A DNA stretch of 64,000 nt from Frateuria flava (GTDB lineage Bacteria > Pseudomonadota > Gammaproteobacteria > Xanthomonadales > Rhodanobacteraceae): contig NZ_JAGJRS010000034.1 of the NCBI RefSeq assembly GCF_017837635.1, positions 62,001 to 126,000 on the forward strand. Direction: 5' to 3'. How positions within the stretch are numbered: the stretch's first letter is position 1; every line of letters begins with the position of its first letter. The position numbers and the translations under genes are program-made. Below the pieces are notes generated by a model. The model was not told where the DNA came from. It made no database searches and saw only the letters and a program-made list of their open reading frames with translations. Positions 1 through 8,044 of this stretch are shown here, one piece after another.

Positions 1-101
1 GCCCAGCCGTGGACCATCGAGGAAGCCGGATGGCTTTGCGGCCATTCCGCAGAGGAGGACAATGGTGCTCCCCACCCGCTACGGCCCGCCAAGGGCAGCC
101 G

Positions 102-1364
102 ATGAATGACCACCCCGTGCCGGTTGCCGGCACCGCCGACGGATCACTGATCCGCCACGGCACGCCGCTGTTCCGCCAGGCCAACCTGGCCCTGTTCGCC
201 GCCGGCATCGCCACCTTTGGACTGCTGTACTGCGTGCAGCCGCTGATGCCCGAATTCAGCAAGGACTACGGCGTCAGCGCGGCGACCAGCGCGCTGTCGC
301 TCTCGTTGACCACCGGCGTGCTCGCCTTCGCCATGCTGTTTGCCGGCGCGGTGTCCGACGCCTACGGGCGCAAGTCGGTCATGACCGTATCGCTGATCGC
401 CTCGGCACTGCTGGTGCTGCTCACCGCGATCGTGCCCGGCTGGACCAGTCTGCTGGTCCTTCGCACGCTGCTTGGCATTTCCTTGAGCGGCCTGCCCGCC
501 GTGGCGATGACCTGGCTGAGCGAGGAGATGCACCCCGACTCGATCGGGCTGGGCATGGGCCTCTACATCAGCGGCAACGCCATCGGCGGCATGGGCGGGC
601 GCCTGGTTACCGGCGTGCTGGCGGACTTCTTCGATTGGCGCGTGGGCGTCATGGTGGTGGCCGGCATCGGTCTGGCGTCGGGCCTGACGTTCTGGCGACT
701 GCTGCCGCCGTCGCACCACTTCGAGCGCCGGCCGCTGCGCCTACGTACGCTGATGGCCCGCTTCGCCGGCGTGTTCCGCGATGCCGGGTTGCCATGGATG
801 TTTGTCGAGGGCTTCCTGCTGCTGGGCGCGTTCGTGACCGTCTACAACTACATCGGTTACCGGCTGCTGGCGCCGCCGTACAGCCTGAGCCAGGCGGTGG
901 TCGGGTTGATCTTCAGCGTGTACCTGATCGGCACCTTCAGCTCGGCCTGGATGGGCCACCTGGCCGGCAGGCTGGGGCGCCGGCGCGTGCTGTGGACGAC
1001 CTTTGCGCTGATGCTGACGGGCGTGGGGCTGACCGTGTTCCGGCCGCTGGTGCTGGTGGTCGCCGGCGTGGTGGCGGTGACGTTCGGTTTCTTCGGCGGT
1101 CACTCGATCGTGAGCAGTTGGGTCGGTCGGCGCGCAGGCAACGCGAAGGCGCAGGCGTCGTCGCTGTACCTGTTCGCCTACTACATGGGCTCGAGCCTGG
1201 CTGGCGCGGGCGGCGGGCTGTTCTATGCCGACCACGGCTGGAACGGCGTGGCCGCTTTCATCGCTGCCATGGTGCTGGCCGGCCTGTTGGTTGCATGGAG
1301 GCTGTATTTCCTGAAGCCGTTGCCGGGGCCGCCCTCGCCGGGAACCGAGCCGCCGTTGCCCTAG
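102..1364 (+). CDS. MFS transporter, YnfM/arabinose-efflux-like
   Basis: A 420-residue inner-membrane major facilitator superfamily permease with about 12 hydrophobic segments, probably a proton-coupled exporter. The MFS loop 2-3 signature is visible as GAVSDAYGRKS after the second helix (about residue 86), and a second copy, GHLAGRLGRRR, follows helix 8, showing the usual two six-helix halves. A cytoplasmic N-terminal tail of about 25 residues precedes the first helix. The frame is open from position 9, but I start at the ATG at 102 because AAGGGCAG sits just upstream and the product then has normal family length. Substrate cannot be told from sequence; sugar, amino-acid or drug efflux are all possible. 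It converges on the phosphodiesterase gene, with a perfect palindromic repeat between the two. Confidence 0.88.
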   Translation: MNDHPVPVAGTADGSLIRHGTPLFRQANLALFAAGIATFGLLYCVQPLMPEFSKDYGVSAATSALSLSLTTGVLAFAMLFAGAVSDAYGRKSVMTVSLIASALLVLLTAIVPGWTSLLVLRTLLGISLSGLPAVAMTWLSEEMHPDSIGLGMGLYISGNAIGGMGGRLVTGVLADFFDWRVGVMVVAGIGLASGLTFWRLLPPSHHFERRPLRLRTLMARFAGVFRDAGLPWMFVEGFLLLGAFVTVYNYIGYRLLAPPYSLSQAVVGLIFSVYLIGTFSSAWMGHLAGRLGRRRVLWTTFALMLTGVGLTVFRPLVLVVAGVVAVTFGFFGGHSIVSSWVGRRAGNAKAQASSLYLFAYYMGSSLAGAGGGLFYADHGWNGVAAFIAAMVLAGLLVAWRLYFLKPLPGPPSPGTEPPLP

Positions 1365-1384
1365 CCCCTGGCGCCGCTCTTGGT

Positions 1385-1450
1385 GGGAGCCCGCTTGCGG
1401 GCGATGCTCCCGGGGAAGGGAGCAAAAGCATCGCCCGCAAGCGGGCTCCC
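1385..1450. repeat. Family A palindromic repeat (REP-like), copy 1
   Basis: Perfect 24-bp inverted repeat: 1385-1408 pairs with 1427-1450, with an 18-nt loop. The core reads GAGCCCGCTTGCGGGCGATG. It lies between two converging genes, so it may end transcription from both sides, although there is no long T run. Related copies are at 23619-23683, 30097-30158 and, decayed, 47235-47271. Confidence 0.9.
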
Positions 1451-1463
1451 GCAGGGGAGAGTG

Positions 1464-2708
1464 TCAGCGTGCCGCCGGTTCCAGCATCTCCTTGACCGCG
1501 TCGTAGTCACCATCGCTCTGCTGCGGCGGCAGGCCGAGCAGGTGCACCATCAGCGGGTAGACGTCCACGTTGGGGAAGGGCGGCACCGTCGCGCCATCGC
1601 GGAATGCCGGGCCGTGGGCGACGAACAGCGCCCGCATCTGCGGCGCCGCGTTGTCGTACCCGTGCTCACCTATGCTGATGCGGCCCTTGTGCGAGGCCAG
1701 CCAGTCGGCCGTGGTGATGCGCCAGCCGACGTCGGCCAGGCACAGCAACTGCGGCACGCGCGGGTTGTGGCCGTAAGCCAGGCGCGCCGGCACCCGGGTC
1801 CTGTCCCAGCACTGCATGTGCGGGTGCGGGCGTTCCATCCGCGCCTCGACCGCAGCGAAGTCATGCCCGGGCTTGGGATTGAAGCCGGCCAGCACGCCCA
1901 GGCTCACCACCTGCACGTTGTCCAGATCCAGCTGCCGTTCGATCAGAACGCTGTGGTCCAGCGGCACCGAAGCCATGCCGTGGTCGGCGACCACGATCAG
2001 ATTGATCTTGTCGAACAGGCCGCGCTCCCTGAGCCCCCGCACCAGCCGCGCCATGGCCTGGTCGGTTTCTCGCAGCGCCTGGTCGACCTGCGGCGAATCC
2101 GGCCCGTGATAGTGGCCGGCGTGGTCGACGGCATCGAAATACAGGGTCAGGAAGCTCGGCCGCCGGTCGGGCGGAAGATCAAGCCACGCCAGCACCTGGT
2201 CGACGCGCTGGGTCGGCGTCACGTTGCCGTCGTACGGCTGCCAGTGGTCGGGGTGGCGACCATGGATATCGGCCTCCGATCCGGGCCAGAACATCGTCGC
2301 CGTCAGCAGGCCGTAGCGGTCCGCGGTCTCCCACAGCGGCGTGCCCTCGGCCCACCAGCGCCCGTCGCTGACGGCCTTGCGGTTGTGCAGCGAGAACTTG
2401 CCCAGTTGCGCGTCGTACATCGTGTTGTTGACGATGCCGTGGTGATCGGGGCGCAAGCCGGTCACGAGCGTGTAATGGTTCGGGAACGTGAGCGAGGGGA
2501 AGGACGGCTGCATGGCACTGTGGATGCCATCGCGCGCGAGCATCGCCACGGTGGGTGTCAGGCCGCGATCAAGGTAATCGGCACGGTAGCCATCGATCGA
2601 AACCAGCAGCAGCGGCGTCGGCTTGTTATCGGTGGTGCGTGTCGGGATGGCGCAACCGGCGCTGAATGCCAACATCAGGCAGCACAAGAGACGAAACAGG
2701 TTTTTCAT
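1464..2708 (-). CDS. Ectonucleotide pyrophosphatase/phosphodiesterase (NPP) family lipoprotein
   Basis: A 414-residue exported metal-dependent phosphodiesterase of the alkaline-phosphatase superfamily (type I phosphodiesterase/nucleotide pyrophosphatase). The signal peptide ends in a lipobox-like SAGC (Cys19), suggesting membrane anchoring, probably facing the periplasm. Metal and catalytic motifs are in family order: SIDGYRADYL (Asp39), nucleophile Thr74 in FPSLTFPNHYT, DAVDHAGHYHGP, VVADHGM and GEHGYDN. Family members hydrolyse nucleotide or phospholipid phosphodiesters; the substrate here is unknown. I chose the ATG at 2708 rather than one eight codons upstream because it begins a clean signal peptide. 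It is divergent from the small exported protein gene at 2756, with 47 bp between them for both promoters. Confidence 0.88.
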   Translation of the reverse strand: MKNLFRLLCCLMLAFSAGCAIPTRTTDNKPTPLLLVSIDGYRADYLDRGLTPTVAMLARDGIHSAMQPSFPSLTFPNHYTLVTGLRPDHHGIVNNTMYDAQLGKFSLHNRKAVSDGRWWAEGTPLWETADRYGLLTATMFWPGSEADIHGRHPDHWQPYDGNVTPTQRVDQVLAWLDLPPDRRPSFLTLYFDAVDHAGHYHGPDSPQVDQALRETDQAMARLVRGLRERGLFDKINLIVVADHGMASVPLDHSVLIERQLDLDNVQVVSLGVLAGFNPKPGHDFAAVEARMERPHPHMQCWDRTRVPARLAYGHNPRVPQLLCLADVGWRITTADWLASHKGRISIGEHGYDNAAPQMRALFVAHGPAFRDGATVPPFPNVDVYPLMVHLLGLPPQQSDGDYDAVKEMLEPAAR

Positions 2709-2755
2709 AGGCGAGTTCGTACGATGCGACAACTCGCCATCATCGCATCGCTTCC

Positions 2756-3166
2756 ATGTCGTTCAAAACCCGTGCGCCATCACGCTTCTGGCCTGTTGCC
2801 TTCGCGCTGGCGCTACCTGCGGCAGCCTGCGCCTGGCAATCACAGCCCGCGACGCCCCGCCCTGTGATCGTGGTGCAGCCGCCTTCGAACGCACGCTTCC
2901 AGCAGACCGTGCGGGAAAACCAGGTGCGCGACCAGTTGCAGAAGAACCGGGTCGAAGAACAACTGCGACAGGGACGCGCGGACGCCATGCGCCGGCCTTA
3001 TGCCGCCAGCACCGTCCACGCGACCCGGCTGGACCAGGGCGACCAGGCGCAGCAGGAACTCTACCGCGCCCGCCAGCAGGATCTGCTCAACCGCTACCAG
3101 AGCGCCGTCGCGCCGCCGCTGGTGCGTTCGGGCAAGGCGCCGGCGTCCTCGCGCAGCGGGGATTGA
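2756..3166 (+). CDS. Small exported protein of unknown function
   Basis: 136 residues. The N-terminus (to about residue 27) is a signal peptide with a cleavable ACA site; the cysteine there leaves a lipoprotein alternative open. The mature part is hydrophilic and strongly charged: a Pro-rich start, then a Gln/Arg/Glu-rich region (residues 45-105) that looks alpha-helical, perhaps coiled coil, and a short basic tail. No catalytic motif is seen and I do not recognise a family. It is read divergently from the NPP lipoprotein gene. Composition and codon use match the surrounding genes, so I believe it is real, probably a periplasmic protein. Confidence 0.7.
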   Translation: MSFKTRAPSRFWPVAFALALPAAACAWQSQPATPRPVIVVQPPSNARFQQTVRENQVRDQLQKNRVEEQLRQGRADAMRRPYAASTVHATRLDQGDQAQQELYRARQQDLLNRYQSAVAPPLVRSGKAPASSRSGD

Positions 3167-3209
3167 CCGGTCCGTTGCGTGCGCACGCGTGGCATGCGCG
3201 TGCGACAGC

Positions 3210-3719
3210 TCAGTTCATCGGGCCGAACAGGTCTCCGCGCGCCACGCCGCTCTCATGAGCGAGCAGGAAGCGTTTCGTTGGCAGGCCGCCACCGAAGCCG
3301 GTGAGGCTGCCGTTGGCGCCGATCACACGATGACACGGCAGCACGATGGGCAAGGGATTGCGACCGTTGGCGGCGCCGACGGCACGCATCGCCCGAGGCT
3401 GGCCGATGCGTCGTGCCAGTTCGCCGTAGCTGATGGTCGCGCCGTAGGGGATGCCTGCGAGCGCTCGCCACACGGCCTGCTGGAACGGCGTGCCCCGCGG
3501 ATGCAGCGGTAATTCGAACACCTGTCGGGTGCCGGCGAAATACTGCTCCAGTTGCTTGCGCGCAAAGGCGAGCGCCGGTGGCGAGTGCTCCCAGGAAGGA
3601 TCCGGTTCGCGCTGGTGGCGGCCGGTTTCGAACCACACCTCGCACAGGCCCTGTTCGTCGGCGACGAGGCGGAGCTGGCCGATCGGGGTGGACAGGTTGT
3701 CGTACCAGACAGGGTTCAC
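3210..3719 (-). CDS. ogt: Methylated-DNA--protein-cysteine S-methyltransferase
   Basis: 169 residues. A suicide repair enzyme that moves the methyl group from O6-methylguanine (and O4-methylthymine) in DNA to its own cysteine. The active-site motif LPCHRVIG is present with acceptor Cys129. The DNA-binding helix-turn-helix and arginine finger lie in [20 protein letters not shown] (residues 96-115). The short N-terminal ribonuclease-like domain (1-75) is that of Ogt/AGT enzymes. It lies 161 bp downstream of the Ada/AlkA fusion gene on the same strand, so direct-reversal and base-excision alkylation repair sit together. Because the fusion protein lacks the C-terminal methyltransferase domain of classical Ada, this gene supplies that activity separately. 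Confidence 0.95.
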   Translation of the reverse strand: MNPVWYDNLSTPIGQLRLVADEQGLCEVWFETGRHQREPDPSWEHSPPALAFARKQLEQYFAGTRQVFELPLHPRGTPFQQAVWRALAGIPYGATISYGELARRIGQPRAMRAVGAANGRNPLPIVLPCHRVIGANGSLTGFGGGLPTKRFLLAHESGVARGDLFGPMN

Positions 3720-3880
3720 GGGTCGCGCTCGTTGCCTTGGATGCCCTTCGACTTCGGCCCGGAGGGCCTGCGCTCAGGAGAACGGCGGATGGAGAGGGAT
3801 GGCCTGTCTCCGGCGCAGGCGGGTGCTTCCCGACTGTTCGGCCCGAGCGTGGCGCAGCGACGTCGAAGAGCCCTGCATAC

Positions 3881-5380
3881 TCACGCGCGCTTTCTTGCAG
3901 GTGGCGCCTGATCCGCCACGCTGCGCCACAAATGCATGACTGCGTAGGCGCGCCAGGGGCGCCAGGATTCGGCCATCGCCGAGAGTGCGCGCGTGCTCAG
4001 TTCGCTGCCGTCACGGGCCGCCGCACGGCGCAGGATCAGGTCGGCCGCGGGGAAGGCATCCGGATGGCTCAACGCGCGCATCGCCATGTAGTGCGCGGTC
4101 CATTCACCGATGCCGGGCAGCGCGGTCCAGTGCGCCACGAAGGCGTCCAGCGACTGCCCGGCGCGGAAATCCGCGCGGCCGTCAAGCAACGCGCGCGCGA
4201 TGCCGCGGATGGTCTGCGCTCGCGCGGTGATCACGCCTACCTCGCGCAGGTCCGCGTCCACCAGCCGCTCCGCTGCCGGGAACAATCGCCCCAGGCCGGG
4301 CAGTGCGGGGATGGCCAACGGCTGGCCCCAGCGCTCCACGATGCGGGCGGCGAGCGTGCGCGCCGCGGCCACGCTGACCTGCTGGCCCAGCACCGCGCGC
4401 ACCGCAATCTCGAAACCGTCCCATCCGCCGGGCAGGCGCAGGCCCGGCCGTCGGTGCAGCAGAGGCACGAGCACGCCGCCGTCGGCGCCCAGGGTCGCGC
4501 CGATCGCCTGAGGTTCGGCGTCCAGGTCGAACATGCGCCGCAACCGCGTCACCACCGCCAGCAGCCGGTCCGGCTGCGGGCAATGCAGTTCCAGCCTGAG
4601 GGCGTGCTCGCCGCCGGGCCAGGCCGAAAGGCGCAACCAGCCGGGCGCCTCGGCGGGGCCGAACACGCGCGCGTAGGCATGCTCATCCACCTGCTCGATG
4701 CCGGGCAGGGCGCGCGTGCGCAGAAAATCCAGCACGCCGTCGAAGTCGTAAGGTGGCCGATAACTCAGCCGCAGCACCAGCGCGTGATGGGCATCCAGCG
4801 CGCGGGGGTGGCGCCGAAGCTCGCTGGGTGCGATGCGGTTGGCCTGCGCGAATGCCGCGTTGAAGCGGCGCAGGCTGCCGAAGCCCGCGGCCAGCGCCAC
4901 TTCGGTGACCGGCAAGGCGGTCTCGGTCAGCAACTGCTTGGCGAACAGCAGCCGGCGCGTGGTGTGCACGCTGAGCGGCGGTGTGCCCAGGTGTTCGACG
5001 AACAACCTGCGCAATTGCCGCCCACCGACGCCTACGCGGGACGCCACCGCATCGAGCGATCCCTCCGACAACGCCCCGTCGTCGATGATCTCCAGCGCGC
5101 GCGCCACCACGTGTTCCCCACGACGCCAAGCCGGGTGGCCCGGTGCAAGCTCGGGACGGCAGCGCAGACAGGGACGGAAACCATCCGCCTCGGCCGCCGC
5201 CGCGTTGGCGTAGTAGCGCACGTTCGACGGCTTGGGCGGCGGTGCGGGGCAGACCGGGCGGCAGTAGATGCGCGTGCTGGTCACCGCGGTGAAGAACAGC
5301 CCGTCGAAGCGCGCATCGCGGCTCAGGCGGGCCTGTTCGCAGACCTGGTGGTCGGGCAGCTTGGCTTGCGCTGTGGACAT
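3881..5380 (-). CDS. alkA: Bifunctional Ada-type regulator / DNA-3-methyladenine glycosylase II
   Basis: 499 residues with three parts. Residues about 10-80 are the Ada N-terminal zinc domain with Cys40, Cys44, Cys71 and Cys74; Cys40 corresponds to the methylphosphotriester acceptor that switches Ada on. Residues 85-190 are an AraC-type double helix-turn-helix. Residues 195-490 are AlkA, with helix-hairpin-helix LPGIGEWTAH (421-430) and catalytic Asp447. The protein should sense methylated DNA backbone, activate transcription and excise alkylated bases. This Ada-AraC-AlkA fusion is common in proteobacteria and actinobacteria. The ATG at 5380 is preferred over one 54 bp upstream because the Ada domain begins right after it; Shine-Dalgarno support is weak. 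Autoregulation is likely by analogy with Ada. Confidence 0.93.
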   Translation of the reverse strand: MSTAQAKLPDHQVCEQARLSRDARFDGLFFTAVTSTRIYCRPVCPAPPPKPSNVRYYANAAAAEADGFRPCLRCRPELAPGHPAWRRGEHVVARALEIIDDGALSEGSLDAVASRVGVGGRQLRRLFVEHLGTPPLSVHTTRRLLFAKQLLTETALPVTEVALAAGFGSLRRFNAAFAQANRIAPSELRRHPRALDAHHALVLRLSYRPPYDFDGVLDFLRTRALPGIEQVDEHAYARVFGPAEAPGWLRLSAWPGGEHALRLELHCPQPDRLLAVVTRLRRMFDLDAEPQAIGATLGADGGVLVPLLHRRPGLRLPGGWDGFEIAVRAVLGQQVSVAAARTLAARIVERWGQPLAIPALPGLGRLFPAAERLVDADLREVGVITARAQTIRGIARALLDGRADFRAGQSLDAFVAHWTALPGIGEWTAHYMAMRALSHPDAFPAADLILRRAAARDGSELSTRALSAMAESWRPWRAYAVMHLWRSVADQAPPARKRA

Positions 5381-5456
5381 GCGATGCAGGCTAGCACCGG
5401 CCATCGCGCAGCACTCGCCGCTTTCGGACATCAATGAGAGCAGATCGGCGCCAGTC

Positions 5457-6092
5457 CTAATCCAGCAGGAACGGCTTCAGCGTGCCCCAGGCGTTTTCCA
5501 GCACGCGCGCACCGGCGGCGGCCGTGGGATGGACGCCATCGTCGAGCAGCAGCGACGGATGATCGGACACGCCGGCCATCAGCGAGGGCAGCAGCACGAC
5601 GTTCTTCTCGCCCGCCACCCGCCGATAGACAGCGCTCAGCCGCGCACCGCAATGATCGCGGTCCAGCCTGGGCGGAATCTCGAAGCCGAGCACGGCCACC
5701 CGCGCACCGGCGTTGCGGGCCAGATCGATCAGACGGGAAAGATCCCGGTGCAGTTGCATTTCGCTGGCGCCGAGGAAGGCATCATTGCCGCCGAGTTCGA
5801 GAATGACGGCGTCGGGATGGTGCTTTGCCAGCAAGCCAGGCAGTTCCGCGAGCGCATCGGTCATCGATTTGCCGGCCCGGCTGGCATTGATGAGCACCGG
5901 TGGCGTCGCACTGGCGAGCGTCAGCCGGTCCTGCAGGCGGTGAACCCAGCCGGATTCGACCGGTATGCGGTGGGCCGAACTGAGGCTGTCGCCCAACAGC
6001 AGCACGGTTCGCGGTGGGGCCGCGGCCAGCGCCATGGACGCTGGCAGCAAGGCAACGAGAAGGGCGGCAAGCAGGATCCTGATCAGTCGCAT
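5457..6092 (-). CDS. Periplasmic SGNH-hydrolase arylesterase / lysophospholipase (TesA-like)
   Basis: 211 residues, with a signal peptide of about 24 residues. SGNH blocks are present: GDSLS (Ser36), NASRAG (Gly74), GGND (Asn103) and DGVHPT (Asp185/His188). It matches the TesA/arylesterase family of periplasmic thioesterase, lysophospholipase and arylesterase enzymes. Two in-frame ATGs are six bases apart; a GAGGT sits directly against the first (6098) and 7 nt from the second, so the second at 6092 is the likelier start. In many bacteria tesA is read divergently from an ABC transporter (ybbA); that partner is absent here. It is the first gene after the DUF6326 gene on the same strand. Confidence 0.9.
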   Translation of the reverse strand: MRLIRILLAALLVALLPASMALAAAPPRTVLLLGDSLSSAHRIPVESGWVHRLQDRLTLASATPPVLINASRAGKSMTDALAELPGLLAKHHPDAVILELGGNDAFLGASEMQLHRDLSRLIDLARNAGARVAVLGFEIPPRLDRDHCGARLSAVYRRVAGEKNVVLLPSLMAGVSDHPSLLLDDGVHPTAAAGARVLENAWGTLKPFLLD

Positions 6093-6182
6093 GGGCATAC
6101 CTCGGGCATGAGGGGGGAGTGCGGCGGCCGGTTCGGCCTCCGGGGGAGAGGGTGCGATGGAAGCGGGGCAGGCCCGCGCGGG

Positions 6183-6599
6183 TCAGCTTGCGATTTGCCG
6201 CGGCCAGCGCCAGGCGTACCAGGCGATGCCCAGTTGCAGCGCGATCTCGACGCAGCTCATGAACACATAAAAAGCCCAGGCGCCCGGGAGCGTGGCAAGG
6301 ATGATCGCGGTCAGCGCGATGCTGATCAGCAGGTTGAGCCAGCGTGCGAACGCCGCCGGCAAGGCAAGCGAGAGGAAGATCATCACCGCCGGCACCGCCA
6401 CGAGCACGGACACGGCCACCAGCGAGCCCTGGCTCGTCGGGCCCAACGGGCCGATGCCGTCGAGCATGTCCTTGAGGTTGCCGGGCCGGTACAGGCCCCA
6501 GAAATCGCCGTAGATGTAGCAGGACATGATGGCTGCCCACAGCGCGGACAGCTTGAATCTCACATGGACCTTGAGGTCTTCCAGGCGGGTACGGGCCAT
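6183..6599 (-). CDS. DUF6326 family membrane protein
   Basis: 138 residues, four hydrophobic segments (about 17-35, 56-80, 85-105 and 108-130). The start MARTRLEDLKV and the motifs CYIYGDFWGLY and PGAWAFYVFMSCVEI match the DUF6326 family as I remember it; function unknown. The ATG at 6599 has GGAGC upstream. The same frame is open much further upstream, but that extension is antisense/shadow sequence over the DUF4386 gene. It follows the DUF4386 gene after 131 bp, and the two families of small membrane proteins are plausibly co-transcribed. Confidence 0.85.
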   Translation of the reverse strand: MARTRLEDLKVHVRFKLSALWAAIMSCYIYGDFWGLYRPGNLKDMLDGIGPLGPTSQGSLVAVSVLVAVPAVMIFLSLALPAAFARWLNLLISIALTAIILATLPGAWAFYVFMSCVEIALQLGIAWYAWRWPRQIAS

Positions 6600-6730
6600 C
6601 GGTTGCTCCGTGTCGATGGGTGGGCCTGACGGCCCGGTCGGGTGTGCTCCGCGGCAAACGGCGTCGAGGCCGGCGACGTGCCTCCGTAAGGGTGGGGCTC
6701 CTGAAAAAAGCAGCGGCCTGCGGGAGGTGA

Positions 6731-7444
6731 TCAGGTCCCTCCTTGAGGCTGGATCGACAGGGCGCCGTGGTTGCGGATCGCGGATGCGCCGGCCAGCAGC
6801 CACAGGCAGGTTCCCAGTTCGCCGACGGAGGCCGGCAGCAGGACGTAGTCGGCCACGGCCGATACCGCATACGAGGGCAGCATGAGCGTGGCGAGGAAGT
6901 CGGCCAGGTAGCCCAGCCCGCCCAGGATCAGCAGCATCCCGAGCAACCGCGGCAGCAAGCCGCATTTGCTCACCAGGTAGCCCAGCGGCAGCAGCCACGC
7001 GCCCCAGAAGACCTCGAGCATGAGCAGGCCTTGCCGGTAGGCACCCAGCTGCACCATCACCTGGCCCTGCAACTGCCCGGTGTCGAACATCTGCCGGTAG
7101 TCCGCGTTGTCCAGCAACGACAGGACGTCCAGGCGATGTCCCAGGTTGGCGAGGGCGACCGGCACGCTTGCAGCGGCGAACGCGACCATCAGCACCGCGG
7201 CCGTCCGGCCGGCACCGCCCAGCAGCCGATACAGCGCCAGCGGCAGCAGCAGGAAGGCGGCCTGGCAGGCCAGCTCGGCAACGATGCCCAGCCGGAACAA
7301 CGTGTCCATCTGCACGATCCGCGCGACCTTCGCCGCAGCGTCGCCGTCTGTCGCCAACTGCGAGGGCACGTAGCCCAGGTAGAACATGCCGGTGACGACC
7401 GTGATCAGGTAGAGCAGGCCTGCGACCCGCGCGTTTCCTTTCAT
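6731..7444 (-). CDS. DUF4386 family membrane protein
   Basis: 237 residues with about six hydrophobic segments. The opening ARVAGLLYLITVVTGMFYLGY and the later GYLVSKCGLLPRLLGMLLILGGLGYL region are hallmarks of DUF4386, a family of integral membrane proteins without known function. A strong GGAGG precedes the ATG. It is 39 bp downstream of the lipoprotein gene at 7484-8020 and on the same strand, suggesting one transcript with the two lipoproteins and perhaps the ABC transporter operon further upstream. Confidence 0.87.
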   Translation of the reverse strand: MKGNARVAGLLYLITVVTGMFYLGYVPSQLATDGDAAAKVARIVQMDTLFRLGIVAELACQAAFLLLPLALYRLLGGAGRTAAVLMVAFAAASVPVALANLGHRLDVLSLLDNADYRQMFDTGQLQGQVMVQLGAYRQGLLMLEVFWGAWLLPLGYLVSKCGLLPRLLGMLLILGGLGYLADFLATLMLPSYAVSAVADYVLLPASVGELGTCLWLLAGASAIRNHGALSIQPQGGT

Positions 7445-7483
7445 GCTTGCCTCCGTTTCGTGTACGGGTGAACGCGGGCTTTT

Positions 7484-8020
7484 TCAGGAGTCGTCGGAGC
7501 AGTCGGAATCGTCGCCGTCGATGATCCGGGCAAACGGCTTGAAGGCGGGCAGCGAGTCGGCGAGGCGGTTCTGCGCGGCGCGGATCTGGCCGATGTCCAG
7601 GCAGATCTTGTTGGCCTCGTCGTCGACCCGCCGGGTCGCGGTGTCGAGCTTCGCGTCGGCCTGTTCGCTGTCGCTGCCGGTGACGTGCTCTGCCGCGTTC
7701 TTCAGCGACTGCACCGCCACCGCGGCGCCCGCCTTGCCGGTGGCCACGCCGTGTTCGCGTACGGCGCGGGCGCCCTGGTAATACTGCTGGAGCAGTTGCC
7801 GCTGCGTGGTATCGACCGCCACGTCGTGGCCGTCGATCACCAACCGGCCGGTGGCGTCCAGCAGCGCCTCGCTGTTGCCCGTGCCGTGGAGCGTGACCTG
7901 GTCGCCGAGGACCACGATGCCGCCGTTGGCAATCGTGGTGGTATCGAGCCCGTTGCCACAACCGGCCAGGACGAGGCTGGCCGCAAGGGCGAGGGCGAAG
8001 CGCGAGTGACGAGAGAACAT
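7484..8020 (-). CDS. Lipoprotein, paralogue of the neighbouring gene (DUF2884/YggN-like)
   Basis: 178 residues. Signal peptide with lipobox LAGC (about residue 21). The mature part carries a short beta-like segment GDLVI-type (here GRLVIDGHDV), a Gln/Tyr-rich helix, and a C-terminal block KICLDIGQIRAAQNRL..AFKPFARI ending in an Asp/Ser/Cys-rich tail. The same order of blocks and the two C-terminal cysteines are shared with the gene just upstream (8045-8695), so the two look like an ancient tandem duplication. The pattern resembles DUF2884 (E. coli YggN), but that assignment is from memory. AGGAGG lies upstream of the ATG. Function unknown. Confidence 0.75.
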   Translation of the reverse strand: MFSRHSRFALALAASLVLAGCGNGLDTTTIANGGIVVLGDQVTLHGTGNSEALLDATGRLVIDGHDVAVDTTQRQLLQQYYQGARAVREHGVATGKAGAAVAVQSLKNAAEHVTGSDSEQADAKLDTATRRVDDEANKICLDIGQIRAAQNRLADSLPAFKPFARIIDGDDSDCSDDS

Positions 8021-8044
8021 TCCTTGGCCTCCTGAAGAACCGGT

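Noticed and set aside
3578-5437. A long open frame on the plus strand antisense to the Ada/AlkA gene
   Set aside because: Low-complexity Arg/Gly/Ala-rich translation with no motif; Ada/AlkA residues are intact on the other strand.
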